The notes beneath the pieces were generated by a model, which saw nothing but the letters and a program-made list of their open reading frames with translations, ran no database searches and was not told where the DNA came from. This document shows positions 1 through 8,301 of a stretch of 64,000 bases of DNA, piece after piece. Each line of letters begins with the position of its first letter. Position 1 is the stretch's first letter. Source of the DNA: Paenibacillus sp. UNC451MF (lineage in GTDB: Bacteria; Bacillota; Bacilli; Paenibacillales; NBRC-103111); assembly GCF_000686845.1 (NCBI RefSeq), contig NZ_JMLS01000018.1:62001-126000 (forward strand), written 5' to 3'. The position numbers and the translations under genes were made by a program.

Positions 1-1018
1 TTTCATGCCGCTTCCGCTATTTATTTATTCTGCAGGTACCGCTGAAGTCATTCAGCCAATGGTTCATGTGAAGCAAAGCAATTATGAGGAACGAGGCGCT
101 TTTATGTTAACGACCGTGAGAGTAAGCGACGCTACCGTATTTAGCTACCTGCTCTCGTTCATTCGTCCTTATGAAGAGCTGCACCTGAAAAAGGAGCTGC
201 TGCAAAAAGACGAATCGGAGGAAGAGTATTCACAGCGTCAGGAAGTTAATATGCTATCCTCCCAATCTAGTGCCATTCAGGCAGCCTATCATAATTTGGG
301 TATTCCTTATAAAATTAGCACGGACGGTGTAGTTATCGTGCAGGTATTTAAAGATTTTCCGGCGCACGAGGTGCTACAACCCGGAGACTATATAGTCAAT
401 GTGGACGATACGCCAATTCACGCTAAAGAGGAACTGCAAAATATACTGAAGAGCAAAAAAGAAGGAGATTCAGTATCCATCACCTACAAGCGGAAAAAAA
501 TAACGAAGACCCAGTCGATTCAATTGGCTTTACTTCCGCCTGATGAGGGAGCCAGCCAAGACGTTCGTAGAGTAGGACTAGGTGTCGTTCCGGCCAATGT
601 CCAAAGCGTTAAGTCAGACGATGAAACAAAGCAGGTCTCGATTAAGGCAGGCGACATCGGCGGGCCTTCAGCAGGGTTGATGTTCACGATGGAAATCATT
701 AATAAACTGACTCCGGAAGATATTACAAAAGGCTATAGGGTCGCCGGTACGGGGACAATTGATGAAAAGGGCACCGTTGGTGTCATTGGCGGCATTCAAC
801 ATAAAATAATAGCTGCTGATAAGGCGGGGGCAGAAATCTTTTTTGCACCGAAGGATTATGTCACCCCAGATGGGAAACAACGGATTAATAATTACACGGA
901 TGCAGTGAAAAGGGCGGAGGATATTCATACCTCGATGAAGATCGTGCCTGTAGGCACTTTGGAGGATGCGCTGAAGTATATGGACAATCTCCCGCCCAAG
1001 GAAACAAAGACCAGTTAG
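1..1018 (+). CDS. ylbL: PDZ-containing Lon-like serine protease, YlbL/SepM family (5' end outside window)
   Basis: Membrane-anchored S16-type peptidase that in relatives cuts exported peptides or proteins outside the cell. The frame is already open at the window edge. The first visible Met (base 5) lies just after where the N-terminal membrane anchor of the family would sit, so the anchor is cut off. Counting from that Met, a PDZ domain spans about residues 90-175 (GVVIVQVFKDFPA, GDYIVNVDD). The Lon-type catalytic domain follows, with Ser222 in GDIGGPSAG and Lys267 in IQHKIIAADKAG, the usual 45-residue spacing of the Ser-Lys dyad. The stop codon overlaps the stop of the convergent tmcAL gene by 4 bases. 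The family call is firm; the physiological substrate is unknown. Confidence 0.93.
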   Translation, partial: FMPLPLFIYSAGTAEVIQPMVHVKQSNYEERGAFMLTTVRVSDATVFSYLLSFIRPYEELHLKKELLQKDESEEEYSQRQEVNMLSSQSSAIQAAYHNLGIPYKISTDGVVIVQVFKDFPAHEVLQPGDYIVNVDDTPIHAKEELQNILKSKKEGDSVSITYKRKKITKTQSIQLALLPPDEGASQDVRRVGLGVVPANVQSVKSDDETKQVSIKAGDIGGPSAGLMFTMEIINKLTPEDITKGYRVAGTGTIDEKGTVGVIGGIQHKIIAADKAGAEIFFAPKDYVTPDGKQRINNYTDAVKRAEDIHTSMKIVPVGTLEDALKYMDNLPPKETKTS

Positions 1019-2250
1019 ATTCTAATTGGAGGTTCAAAATAATCTCGGAACAGATCGCGTTCGGTAGCCGCAGGGTAGCCGAGTGCATATACCGAAGTGG
1101 CTTGGATATCCAGTTCCAACAACGGAGAAGGTTTAGGTAATGAAGTTACTTTAGTGACTACCGGAACCTTCGCCGTTTTTTTCATACAATGGAGCAGTTC
1201 GCGGCCTTGTTCGCTAAAGCCGAGCACCCTCAAATAGGGAACGCCTTGACCAATCAGGGCTGTTGACAGCTTAGGCTTTGAATGGTTAAGTAAAATTCTT
1301 AACAGCATACGCTGAAGCTTGGTTCTTGTGTAGCGTTTTGTCTTAAGCAATCCTAACAAGTCTTCTACAACATGATTAGAGCTTGTTGAAAGGGAAGGCA
1401 AGGATTGTTTAATACGGTGTTCGAGCCCTTCGGTAACCTCATGATATTCAGCGAGCTCAGCGGCACTATGATTCATCAACTGCAGCAGCAGAGGCTTAGC
1501 ATAATGCTCCCATCCTAAAGGGGCGCGGCTCTTGCTCCACTCGCGTGTTAGCACTTCCATCGTGCTTGTAGGAACATAAGGTGCAATATCTTCAAGCTTT
1601 TGCTGTTCGAATAACATGTGCCGAAGAGCTGTAGCACTAGCGATTTGTTGATCGGTTATGTCAGTCTGATGATAGCTGGCTTTTTGGCGTGTAATGGTTA
1701 GAGGCTCAATACGACTATGCAAACGTTTAAGAGCTATGAGATAATGAAGGCCGAGCGTATTGTTAGGCTTTGCAAGCTCGGTAGCATCTGTGCCCGGTAT
1801 ATACCGGCTTATCGCTCTACCATAGGCAGCGGGATAAGGGATCCCGGCCTTTAACTCCTGCTGTAGAAGCTCGTGGAACACGGGAGATTCTTCGTGTTGG
1901 GCATTGGCGACCTGGTGAAGCCAGTCAATGTCCCCGCTTTCGCTCCCAAAGCACAGGAAGTCCACAACGCCGGTAGCGTCTAGAGCGGATATTGCGCCAA
2001 AAGCAAACCATTCAGCCGGCTGTGTTGAATAGGCTACAGGGAGCTCCAGCACGAGATCTACACCCATACGCAAAGCCATTTCAGCACGTGCCCATTTGTT
2101 CACCATAGCCGGTTCGCCACGCTGCAGGAAGTGCCCGCTCATGATGGCAACTACGGCATCGGCGCCAGATACGTTTTTCGATTGTTGGAAATGATAATAG
2201 TGACCGTTATGCAAGGGGTTGTATTCTACAACAAGTCCGACCGTTTTCAT
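1015..2250 (-). CDS. tmcAL: tRNA(Met) cytidine acetate ligase TmcAL (YlbM)
   Basis: Makes N4-acetylcytidine at the wobble position of elongator tRNA-Met using acetate and ATP (known for B. subtilis YlbM). The 411-residue protein begins MKTVGLVVEYNPLHNGH, which carries the HxGH nucleotidyltransferase motif, followed by SGHFLQRGEP and the NNTLGLHYL segment typical of the family. I chose the start at 2250 because AGGAG lies 5 bases upstream at 2256-2260. An upstream in-frame codon at 2286 has no such site and would add 12 unconserved residues. It is transcribed divergently from ylbN and convergently with ylbL; its stop overlaps the ylbL stop. Confidence 0.95.
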   Translation of the reverse strand: MKTVGLVVEYNPLHNGHYYHFQQSKNVSGADAVVAIMSGHFLQRGEPAMVNKWARAEMALRMGVDLVLELPVAYSTQPAEWFAFGAISALDATGVVDFLCFGSESGDIDWLHQVANAQHEESPVFHELLQQELKAGIPYPAAYGRAISRYIPGTDATELAKPNNTLGLHYLIALKRLHSRIEPLTITRQKASYHQTDITDQQIASATALRHMLFEQQKLEDIAPYVPTSTMEVLTREWSKSRAPLGWEHYAKPLLLQLMNHSAAELAEYHEVTEGLEHRIKQSLPSLSTSSNHVVEDLLGLLKTKRYTRTKLQRMLLRILLNHSKPKLSTALIGQGVPYLRVLGFSEQGRELLHCMKKTAKVPVVTKVTSLPKPSPLLELDIQATSVYALGYPAATERDLFRDYFEPPIRI

Positions 2251-2294
2251 ATTAGCTCCTTGTACACACTTTGGTAATGATTTCATTATGTTTC

Positions 2295-2323
2295 ACTATA
2301 GCATGATCTGAAAATGTTGACAA
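2295..2323 (-). promoter_or_regulatory. Sigma-A promoter for tmcAL
   Basis: Read on the minus strand, TTGTCA (2323-2318), a 17-base spacer and TATAGT (2300-2295) form a good housekeeping promoter about 45 bases upstream of the tmcAL start. Its -35 element shares five bases with the -35 element of the divergent ylbN promoter. Confidence 0.7.
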
Positions 2324-2346
2324 AATAGAAGGATTATCGCTATAAT
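2317..2346 (+). promoter_or_regulatory. Sigma-A promoter for ylbN-rpmF
   Basis: TTGACA (2317-2322), an 18-base spacer and TATAAT (2341-2346): both hexamers match consensus exactly. The ylbN start lies 27 bases downstream of the -10 box, leaving a leader of about 20 bases with GGGGTGAT as ribosome binding site. Confidence 0.85.
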
Positions 2347-2373
2347 AATCTTTGTTTGTTTGGGGTGATACTC

Positions 2374-2883
2374 ATGTTCATTCGTTTAAAAGAGTTGGCG
2401 AAGAAAGCAGAAACGGTACATATTGATGAAACCATCGATTTGACCGATGTTTTGAAGAATCGCACTGATTTGCTCAGCTTCGGTCCATTGCAGATACATC
2501 TGCAAGCTCGTCATAACGGCGAAGCGGCTGAGGTAACCGGAGATCTGGGGATTGATGTGGAACAACCTTGTTCCCGCTGCTTGGAACCGGTAAAGCAAAG
2601 GCTAGAAATTCCTTTTCATGAAACGTTTGCTCTCGCTGCAGATGATTCAGAACCGGACGACGAGGATGAAGATATTATCTTCGTTACGGATGAGAAGATA
2701 GAGTTGATGCCCTACTTGATTGAAAATGTACTGGTAGCTTTGCCGTACGTACCGCTGTGCGAGGAAGGGTGCTTAGGATTATGCCCTGTTTGCGGTGAGA
2801 ACCGGAACCAGCGGGCTTGCGGTTGCAAGCAGGACACGACGGATCCGAGGCTAGCCGGTCTGGCGGATTTTTTTAAGCAATAA
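2374..2883 (+). CDS. ylbN: YceD/DUF177-family protein YlbN
   Basis: A 169-residue protein of the DUF177 (YceD/YlbN) family, which sits next to rpmF in most bacteria and is linked in other organisms to 23S rRNA accumulation or large-subunit assembly. An early pair of cysteines (CSRC, near residue 70) and a C-terminal cluster ([13 protein letters not shown] then CGC) could bind zinc. A stretch rich in Asp and Glu lies near residues 90-105. The ATG at 2374 is preferred over a TTG at 2356 because the GGGGTGAT site falls between them. It forms an operon with rpmF, 40 bases downstream. Its molecular role here is inferred from family and neighbourhood only. Confidence 0.9.
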   Translation: MFIRLKELAKKAETVHIDETIDLTDVLKNRTDLLSFGPLQIHLQARHNGEAAEVTGDLGIDVEQPCSRCLEPVKQRLEIPFHETFALAADDSEPDDEDEDIIFVTDEKIELMPYLIENVLVALPYVPLCEEGCLGLCPVCGENRNQRACGCKQDTTDPRLAGLADFFKQ

Positions 2884-2923
2884 CGGTTTAATGTTTGTTG
2901 AATTCGTTGAAGGAGGTGGGAAT

Positions 2924-3097
2924 ATGGCAGTACCTCAAAGGAGAACATCCAAAACACGTCGCGACAAGCGCCGTACTCACTTTAAATTAGTAGTTCCAGG
3001 CATGGTAAAGTGTGACAACTGTGGTGAATTGAAATTGGCTCACCGCGTTTGCAAAGTGTGTGGATCTTACAAAAAAAGAGAGATCATCAAGCAATAA
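2924..3097 (+). CDS. rpmF: 50S ribosomal protein L32, zinc-binding form
   Basis: A 57-residue large-subunit protein beginning [17 protein letters not shown], the conserved basic N-terminus of L32. CDNCG and CKVCG give the four-cysteine zinc-binding form rather than the cysteine-free paralogue made under zinc starvation in some Firmicutes. AGGAGGTGG at 2911-2919 sits 4 bases before the ATG. It is co-transcribed with ylbN and followed directly by a strong terminator. Confidence 0.98.
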   Translation: MAVPQRRTSKTRRDKRRTHFKLVVPGMVKCDNCGELKLAHRVCKVCGSYKKREIIKQ

Positions 3098-3118
3098 TGG
3101 ATGATATCAGCAAAATGG

Positions 3119-3153
3119 TAGCACTTCATCTTTTAGGGTGAAGTGCTATTTTT
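3119..3153 (+). terminator. Rho-independent terminator after rpmF
   Basis: A perfect 10-bp stem pairs TAGCACTTCA (3119-3128) with TGAAGTGCTA (3139-3148) around a 10-base loop, followed by five T. It ends the ylbN-rpmF unit. Confidence 0.9.
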
Positions 3154-3427
3154 GTGCTTCCCTTTTGGCATACAATCCATTATACTATCTCTTATTACTT
3201 GGTCATAAGATATAGTGATATCCAGCTCAGAGTACCAAGGTCCGTTGATCGGTTGTAACATCCGCTTTTTCGGAATAGGGAACGTACAGGTTTTCGCGAG
3301 AAAGCCTGCAAGGACAGTACACGGCAAAGCGCGTGGAGTCAAGAGCAAGATACTTATACAGGGATTATTTGAGCGTTCCTGTTCAAGATATATAAATGAT
3401 CATGAGATGTATACTAAGGTAAAGGTG
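3154..3427 (+). other. Non-coding region upstream of fapR
   Basis: About 270 bases between the rpmF terminator and fapR. No gene is convincing: in-frame upstream codons would extend FapR by 71 residues that the family lacks. TTGAGC (3369-3374), a 16-base spacer and TATAAA (3391-3396) is a possible promoter close to fapR. I looked for a palindromic FapR operator and found only a lone GTATACTAA half at 3409-3417. Other control sites may be present but cannot be read with confidence. Confidence 0.4.
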
Positions 3428-4033
3428 GTGTCGGACATCGAACGCCTTCCTAAACGACAACGCCAGCAGCAGTTGGCCGGAGCCATTGAGGAAAACCCTT
3501 TTATTACGGATGAAGAATTGATGCGAACCTTCCAAGTCAGCATTCAGACGATTCGGTTGGATCGCTTGGAGCTCGGTATTCCAGAGCTGCGTGAGCGGAT
3601 CAAGTTGATGGCCGAGCAATCGTACGATCAGGTTCGTTCTTTGCCGCTGCATGAGGTCATTGGGGATGTAATCGATCTGCAGTTGGACAAGAGCGGTATT
3701 TCCATGTTCGAAATTAAAGAAGAACACGTTTTTTCAAGAACGAAGATCGCACGCGGACACCATATTTTCTCCCAAGCGAACTCCTTGGCAGTTGCACTAA
3801 TTAATGATCAAATTGCCTTAACTGCAGCAGCTGATATTCGTTTTGTCCGCTCTGTAAAGCTGGGCGAAAAGTGCATTGCTAAAGCTTACGTTCGTTCAAT
3901 TTCTAAAGGCAAGGCCAAGGTGGAAGTGTTTACTTACATCGGGGAAGAAGTTGTTTTCCAGGGGAATTTTATTATATATCACTCAACAAGAGATCGTTCG
4001 GAGGGAGGAGAGCCTGATGCGGATTGCGATTGA
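3428..4033 (+). CDS. fapR: Transcriptional repressor of fatty acid and phospholipid synthesis FapR
   Basis: Represses lipid-synthesis genes and releases DNA when malonyl-CoA or malonyl-ACP binds. The 201-residue protein has an N-terminal DeoR-like helix-turn-helix ([19 protein letters not shown], about residues 29-47). A hot-dog effector domain follows, with the conserved blocks [27 protein letters not shown] and [11 protein letters not shown] chose the GTG at 3428, giving [15 protein letters not shown], with AAGG about 8 bases upstream; an ATG at 3407 is possible. Its last 17 bases overlap plsX, so the two are translationally coupled, as expected for a repressor leading its own regulon. Confidence 0.95.
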   Translation: MSDIERLPKRQRQQQLAGAIEENPFITDEELMRTFQVSIQTIRLDRLELGIPELRERIKLMAEQSYDQVRSLPLHEVIGDVIDLQLDKSGISMFEIKEEHVFSRTKIARGHHIFSQANSLAVALINDQIALTAAADIRFVRSVKLGEKCIAKAYVRSISKGKAKVEVFTYIGEEVVFQGNFIIYHSTRDRSEGGEPDADCD

Positions 4034-5015
4034 TGCAATGGGCGGAGACCATGCCCCCGATGTCGTTGTAGCTGGAGCTATTGAAGCAGCACGTGAATGG
4101 AGCGACACAACCGTAATATTGGTTGGAGATTCAGCCCGGATAGAAGCTATTCTGGGAAATGCAAAGCCTGCTAATCTAGAGGTTCGTCATGCAAGTGAAA
4201 AGATTGAATCCGATGATGAACCAGTGAAAGCAGTAAGACGTAAAAAAGATGCCTCTATGGTTGTAGCAGGTCGTATGGTCCGGGAAAAAGAAGCCGATGC
4301 GATGATTTCTGCAGGCAATACGGGAGCTTTGATGACAATGGGGGTTCTCGTTGTCGGTCGTATGAAGGGCATTAGCAGACCGGCGCTGGCGCCAATGATT
4401 CCTACCTTGGACGGAAAAGGCATGCTTGCTCTCGATTTGGGTGCCAACATGGACTCAAGCGCTGAAGAATTGATGCAATATGCCATTATGGGCAGTATAT
4501 ACCGTAAAAAGGTGGAAGGGATCGCTAAGCCACGGGTCGGACTGCTTAATGTTGGCACGGAAGCAATGAAAGGAAATGAATTGACCAAGGCAGCGTATGC
4601 TTTGCTCGAACAAGCTCCTATTCATTTTGTAGGGAATGTGGAATCCAGAGAAGTGCTAAATGGTCCATGCGATGTTATGGTTTGCGATGGATTTGCAGGC
4701 AACATCATGCTGAAGTCCATAGAAGGAGCTGCCTCCACTATTTTTTCAGCTTTAAAAACGGAATTGAAAAGAAGCTTCTTGACTAAGCTCGCTGCAGTCA
4801 TTCTTAAGCCAGGCTTGATGAAATTCCGCAGTTCATTTGATTATGCCGAGCATGGCGCCGCGCCTTTATTGGGAATAGACGGACTTGTGTTAAAGAGCCA
4901 TGGTTCTTCCAATGCTATGGCTATCAAAAATGCCGTTAGACAAGCGCGTATTGCTATTCAGAATGATCTGGTACCAAGTATTTCAAAGGAAATTAGTAAT
5001 GGAAGCGAGATGTGA
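4017..5015 (+). CDS. plsX: Phosphate acyltransferase PlsX
   Basis: Converts acyl-ACP and phosphate to acyl-phosphate, the donor for PlsY in phosphatidic acid synthesis; a peripheral membrane enzyme. The 332-residue protein begins [14 protein letters not shown], the family signature, and contains SAGNTGALM and [13 protein letters not shown]. The ATG at 4017 follows GGAGGGAGGAG (4000-4010) and lies inside the end of fapR in another frame. fabH follows 3 bases after the stop. Confidence 0.98.
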   Translation: MRIAIDAMGGDHAPDVVVAGAIEAAREWSDTTVILVGDSARIEAILGNAKPANLEVRHASEKIESDDEPVKAVRRKKDASMVVAGRMVREKEADAMISAGNTGALMTMGVLVVGRMKGISRPALAPMIPTLDGKGMLALDLGANMDSSAEELMQYAIMGSIYRKKVEGIAKPRVGLLNVGTEAMKGNELTKAAYALLEQAPIHFVGNVESREVLNGPCDVMVCDGFAGNIMLKSIEGAASTIFSALKTELKRSFLTKLAAVILKPGLMKFRSSFDYAEHGAAPLLGIDGLVLKSHGSSNAMAIKNAVRQARIAIQNDLVPSISKEISNGSEM

Positions 5016-5018
5016 CCT

Positions 5019-6005
5019 ATGAGCTCAATACCGGTGGGCATTATCGGTACAGGAAAATATGTACCTGAACGGGTACTGACGAATCACGAATTGGAACAAA
5101 TGGTTGAGACCAACGATGAATGGATTGTTACACGTACAGGGATTCGTGAACGCAGGTTGGTTAATGCCGAGCAAGCTTCATCAGACTTGGCGTATGAGGC
5201 TTCCCTGAAAGCATTGAATGCGGCCGGTATAAGTGCTGAACAGATCGACTTGATTATTGTAGCCACCATTACTCCTGATATGGCTTTTCCTTCTACGGCA
5301 TGTATTTTACAAGAAAAGCTGGGAGCCAAAAAGGCTGCTGCATTCGATTTATCGGCTGCTTGTTCTGGATTTATTTATGGCTTGGCTAATGCATCCAATT
5401 TTATTGCTTTAGGGACTTATAAATATGCTTTAGTTGTCGGTGCTGAATGTTTATCCAAAATTACGGACTATACCGATCGCAATACTTGTATCCTATTCGG
5501 TGATGGAGCGGGAGCAGTTGTATTGGGAGCTGTACCAGAAGGTCGCGGGTTCAAATCCTTCGAATTAGGTGCAGATGGTTCGGGTGGCGAGTTGCTTCGA
5601 ATTAGCGGTGGTGGATCACGTTGTCCTGTATCGCCTCAATCTATTGAAAATAAGCAGCATTTTATATATATGGCGGGCAGTGAGGTCTTCAAGTTTGCAG
5701 TACGGATAATGGGCAACGCAGCTGAAGAAGCCTTGCGTAAAGCAGGTATGGAGAAAAAAGACATTGATTTATTAGTGCCTCACCAAGCGAATATCCGAAT
5801 TATTCAATCGGCTTTAAACCGCTTGGATTTGAGCGAAGACAAGTGTATGATTAACTTGGACAAATATGGCAATGTGTCTGCGGCGTCCATTCCGATTGCT
5901 CTGGCAGAAGCAGTGGAGCTTGGAAGAGTCAACGAAGGCGACTGCATTGTGTTGGTAGGCTTTGGCGGCGGTCTGACTTGGGGAGCGTCCGTTATTGTTT
6001 GGTAG
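5019..6005 (+). CDS. fabH: Beta-ketoacyl-ACP synthase III FabH
   Basis: Starts fatty acid synthesis by condensing an acyl-CoA primer with malonyl-ACP; in Bacillales branched primers are preferred. The 328-residue protein has the full thiolase-fold triad: Cys115 in AACSGF, His255 in PHQAN and Asn285 in YGNVSAAS. The GFGGGLTWGA C-terminus is also typical. It starts 3 bases after plsX with only a weak ribosome site, which suggests translational coupling. In B. subtilis fabH lies outside the fapR cluster; here it is inside. Confidence 0.97.
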   Translation: MSSIPVGIIGTGKYVPERVLTNHELEQMVETNDEWIVTRTGIRERRLVNAEQASSDLAYEASLKALNAAGISAEQIDLIIVATITPDMAFPSTACILQEKLGAKKAAAFDLSAACSGFIYGLANASNFIALGTYKYALVVGAECLSKITDYTDRNTCILFGDGAGAVVLGAVPEGRGFKSFELGADGSGGELLRISGGGSRCPVSPQSIENKQHFIYMAGSEVFKFAVRIMGNAAEEALRKAGMEKKDIDLLVPHQANIRIIQSALNRLDLSEDKCMINLDKYGNVSAASIPIALAEAVELGRVNEGDCIVLVGFGGGLTWGASVIVW

Positions 6006-6078
6006 TTAGATAGCGTTTTGCCTGGGCGATGAGTGTGTGAGATCAACCGGGCGAAGCGCAACGAAAGGAGTTTGTTAT

Positions 6079-7017
6079 ATGGGAAAAGTGGCTTTTGTAT
6101 TTCCAGGACAGGGCGCTCAAAGCGTAGGCATGGGCCGAGATATTTTTGAATCTGATACAGCAGCGAAAGATGTTTTCGATAGAGCTGATAAGGCACTTGG
6201 TTATTCTTTGTCTACCCTTATCTTTGAAGGTCCAGATGCGGAATTGAAAATTACATATCATACTCAGCCTGCACTACTTACGACAAGCATTGCCTACCTA
6301 GAGCTGTTCAAAGCAAAAGGCTTGAAGCCGGACTTTTTGGCCGGGCACAGCTTGGGCGAGTATAGTGCTTTAGTTGCTGCCGGTGTGCTTAGCTTTGAGG
6401 ACGCTGTCCGTACGGTTCGTGCTCGTGGAGAATTTATGGAGCAAGCTGTACCTAGTGGACAAGGCGCTATGGCTGCCGTGCTTGGAGGCGAAAGAGAGTC
6501 TCTTCTACAGCTTTGTGCTGCTTTGACAAGCGAGGTTGGAGTGGTTGAACTGGCCAATCTGAATTGCCCAGGACAAATTGTAGTATCCGGGAGCAAGGAA
6601 GGGGTACAAGGTTTGGTGGAGCGCGGCAAAGAGATTGGCGCTAAACGCGTAATTCCTTTGGAAGTCAGCGGTCCGTTTCACTCTTCATTAATGAAACCCG
6701 CCTCCGAGCGGTTATCGGATGTGCTGTCTAATGTCCCAATGCAGACAGCGTTGGTGCCTGTGGTTGCTAATGTGACTGCACGTCCCGTTCAAGATCCTGA
6801 ATCCATCCGCGAGCTGCTCGTAGAGCAGGTGCATTCCTCCGTATTATGGGAAGATAGCGTTGCCTGGCTGATTGAACAAGGTGTGGATACTTTTGTCGAG
6901 ATCGGATCTGGAACTGTACTGAACGGTTTGATTAAAAAAATCGATAAATCCGTCAAATTGTATTCGATTAACAGCAAAGAAGCGCTGGATCAGTTCCAGT
7001 TGGAAACTACCAACTAA
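6079..7017 (+). CDS. fabD: Malonyl-CoA:ACP transacylase FabD
   Basis: Loads malonyl groups onto ACP. The 312-residue protein begins MGKVAFVFPGQGAQ, has the nucleophile Ser91 in GHSLGEYSAL, and the conserved His in VSGPFHSSLM. I chose the ATG at 6079, with AAAGGAG 8 bases upstream, over an in-frame codon at 6037 that adds 14 unrelated residues. It sits in the fap operon between fabH and fabG with short gaps (73 and 52 bases). Confidence 0.97.
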   Translation: MGKVAFVFPGQGAQSVGMGRDIFESDTAAKDVFDRADKALGYSLSTLIFEGPDAELKITYHTQPALLTTSIAYLELFKAKGLKPDFLAGHSLGEYSALVAAGVLSFEDAVRTVRARGEFMEQAVPSGQGAMAAVLGGERESLLQLCAALTSEVGVVELANLNCPGQIVVSGSKEGVQGLVERGKEIGAKRVIPLEVSGPFHSSLMKPASERLSDVLSNVPMQTALVPVVANVTARPVQDPESIRELLVEQVHSSVLWEDSVAWLIEQGVDTFVEIGSGTVLNGLIKKIDKSVKLYSINSKEALDQFQLETTN

Positions 7018-7069
7018 GCTGTACTTTGGCTATGGGTAGCGAACAAGAAAGCTGAAAAGGAGAGGTACG

Positions 7070-7810
7070 ATGTTAACAGGAAAAGTAGCGTTAGTAACTG
7101 GAGCATCACGAGGCATTGGCCGAGCTATCGCTCTTACGCTGGCTGAAGCGGGTGCCGATGTGGCTGTGAACTATGCTGGAAGCGAGGCTGCAGCTGCTGA
7201 AGTTGTTAGTTTGATTGAAGGCATGGGCCGTAAAGCCGTAAAGATTAAGGCGAATGTTGCTTCTTCTCAAGAAGTTGATGACATGTTCAAGCAGGTGCTG
7301 GAAACATTCGGCAAGCTGGATATTTTAGTGAATAATGCTGGCATCACGAGAGATAATTTGATTATGCGTATGAAGGAAGAGGAATTTGACGAGGTCATAG
7401 CTACGAATCTGAAGGGTGTGTTCAACTGCGTTAAAGCGGCAACGCGTCCGATGATGAAGCAGCGTTATGGCCGCATTATCAACATTTCCTCCGTTGTCGG
7501 TGCACTGGGTAATCCAGGTCAAGTTAACTACGTTGCTGCCAAAGCGGGCGTTATCGGTATGACAAAGGCTGCTGCGAAGGAATTATCCTCTAGAGGCATT
7601 ACTGTCAACGCTGTTGCGCCAGGCTTCATAGAGACGGATATGACAGATAAATTGTCTGAAGATACCCGTTCACAGCTGCTTCAGCAAATCCCATTGGCTC
7701 GTCTTGGACAACCAGGGGATATCGCTAAAGCGGTACGCTTCCTTGCATCCGATGATGCTTCTTACATGACCGGCCAAACGATTCATGTGGATGGCGGCAT
7801 GTATATGTAA
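7070..7810 (+). CDS. fabG: 3-oxoacyl-ACP reductase FabG
   Basis: NADPH-dependent short-chain dehydrogenase that reduces 3-ketoacyl-ACP. The 246-residue protein shows the TGASRGIG cofactor loop, NNAGITRD, the catalytic serine in NISSVVG, and Tyr154 with Lys158 in YVAAK. The C-terminus ends in HVDGGMYM, as is standard. Ribosome site AAAAGGAGAG precedes the ATG. It is the fifth gene of the fapR unit. Confidence 0.97.
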   Translation: MLTGKVALVTGASRGIGRAIALTLAEAGADVAVNYAGSEAAAAEVVSLIEGMGRKAVKIKANVASSQEVDDMFKQVLETFGKLDILVNNAGITRDNLIMRMKEEEFDEVIATNLKGVFNCVKAATRPMMKQRYGRIINISSVVGALGNPGQVNYVAAKAGVIGMTKAAAKELSSRGITVNAVAPGFIETDMTDKLSEDTRSQLLQQIPLARLGQPGDIAKAVRFLASDDASYMTGQTIHVDGGMYM

Positions 7811-7884
7811 GGGTAAAAATTGTTTTAGAGTCATTGTAAGAATATTCGCAAAAATTGTTTTTTTCTGCGGAACTTGCGCTTGCT

Positions 7885-7914
7885 CTGGCAATTTGTCCAT
7901 AAGTTAAGTATAAT
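7885..7914 (+). promoter_or_regulatory. Possible internal promoter for acpP
   Basis: CTGGCA (7885-7890), an 18-base spacer and a perfect TATAAT (7909-7914) lie 22 bases upstream of acpP. A separate promoter would fit the high demand for ACP. The -35 match is only 4 of 6, so this is a moderate call. Confidence 0.45.
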
Positions 7915-7936
7915 ACCAAAGGAGGAGGTGAACCGG

Positions 7937-8170
7937 ATGTCCGATGTTTTAGATCGCGTGAAACGTATCGTCATCGATCGTCTTGGTGTTGATGAGGCAG
8001 AAGTGTCCCTCGAAGCATCTTTTAAAGATGATTTAGGCGCTGATTCTCTAGATGTTGTAGAGCTTGTCATGGAACTGGAAGATGAGTTTGATATGGAAAT
8101 CTCTGATGAAGATGCAGAGAGAATAACTACAGTAGGTCAAGTAGTTGAGTACATAAAATCTCATACTTAA
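7937..8170 (+). CDS. acpP: Acyl carrier protein
   Basis: A 77-residue acidic carrier of growing acyl chains. The phosphopantetheine attachment site is Ser37 in [13 protein letters not shown]. The very strong ribosome site GGAGGAGGTG (7921-7930) fixes the ATG at 7937 and indicates high translation. An in-frame upstream codon at 7874 adds 21 non-family residues and is rejected. A stable hairpin follows the gene. Confidence 0.98.
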   Translation: MSDVLDRVKRIVIDRLGVDEAEVSLEASFKDDLGADSLDVVELVMELEDEFDMEISDEDAERITTVGQVVEYIKSHT

Positions 8171-8175
8171 TTGGT

Positions 8176-8209
8176 ATAAGTCCCGTTAGGTTATTTCAAC
8201 GGGACTTAT
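8176..8209 (+). terminator. Stable hairpin after acpP without a U-tract
   Basis: A perfect 12-bp stem pairs ATAAGTCCCGTT (8176-8187) with AACGGGACTTAT (8198-8209) around a 10-base loop. The following bases are CTCCATTC, not T-rich, so efficient intrinsic termination is doubtful. It may instead protect the acpP 3' end or reduce read-through into fabF. Confidence 0.55.
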
Positions 8210-8301
8210 CTCCATTCAGTCTCCGCAAGATGGATACAATTCTAGCAACAATAACGAATAATTACATAACATTGTTATTTTAGATAGAGGTGGATTAAAG
8301 G

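Noticed and set aside
3215-3427. Upstream in-frame extension of FapR by 71 residues
   Set aside because: The extension is not found in the family and would bypass the ribosome site near 3416-3426.
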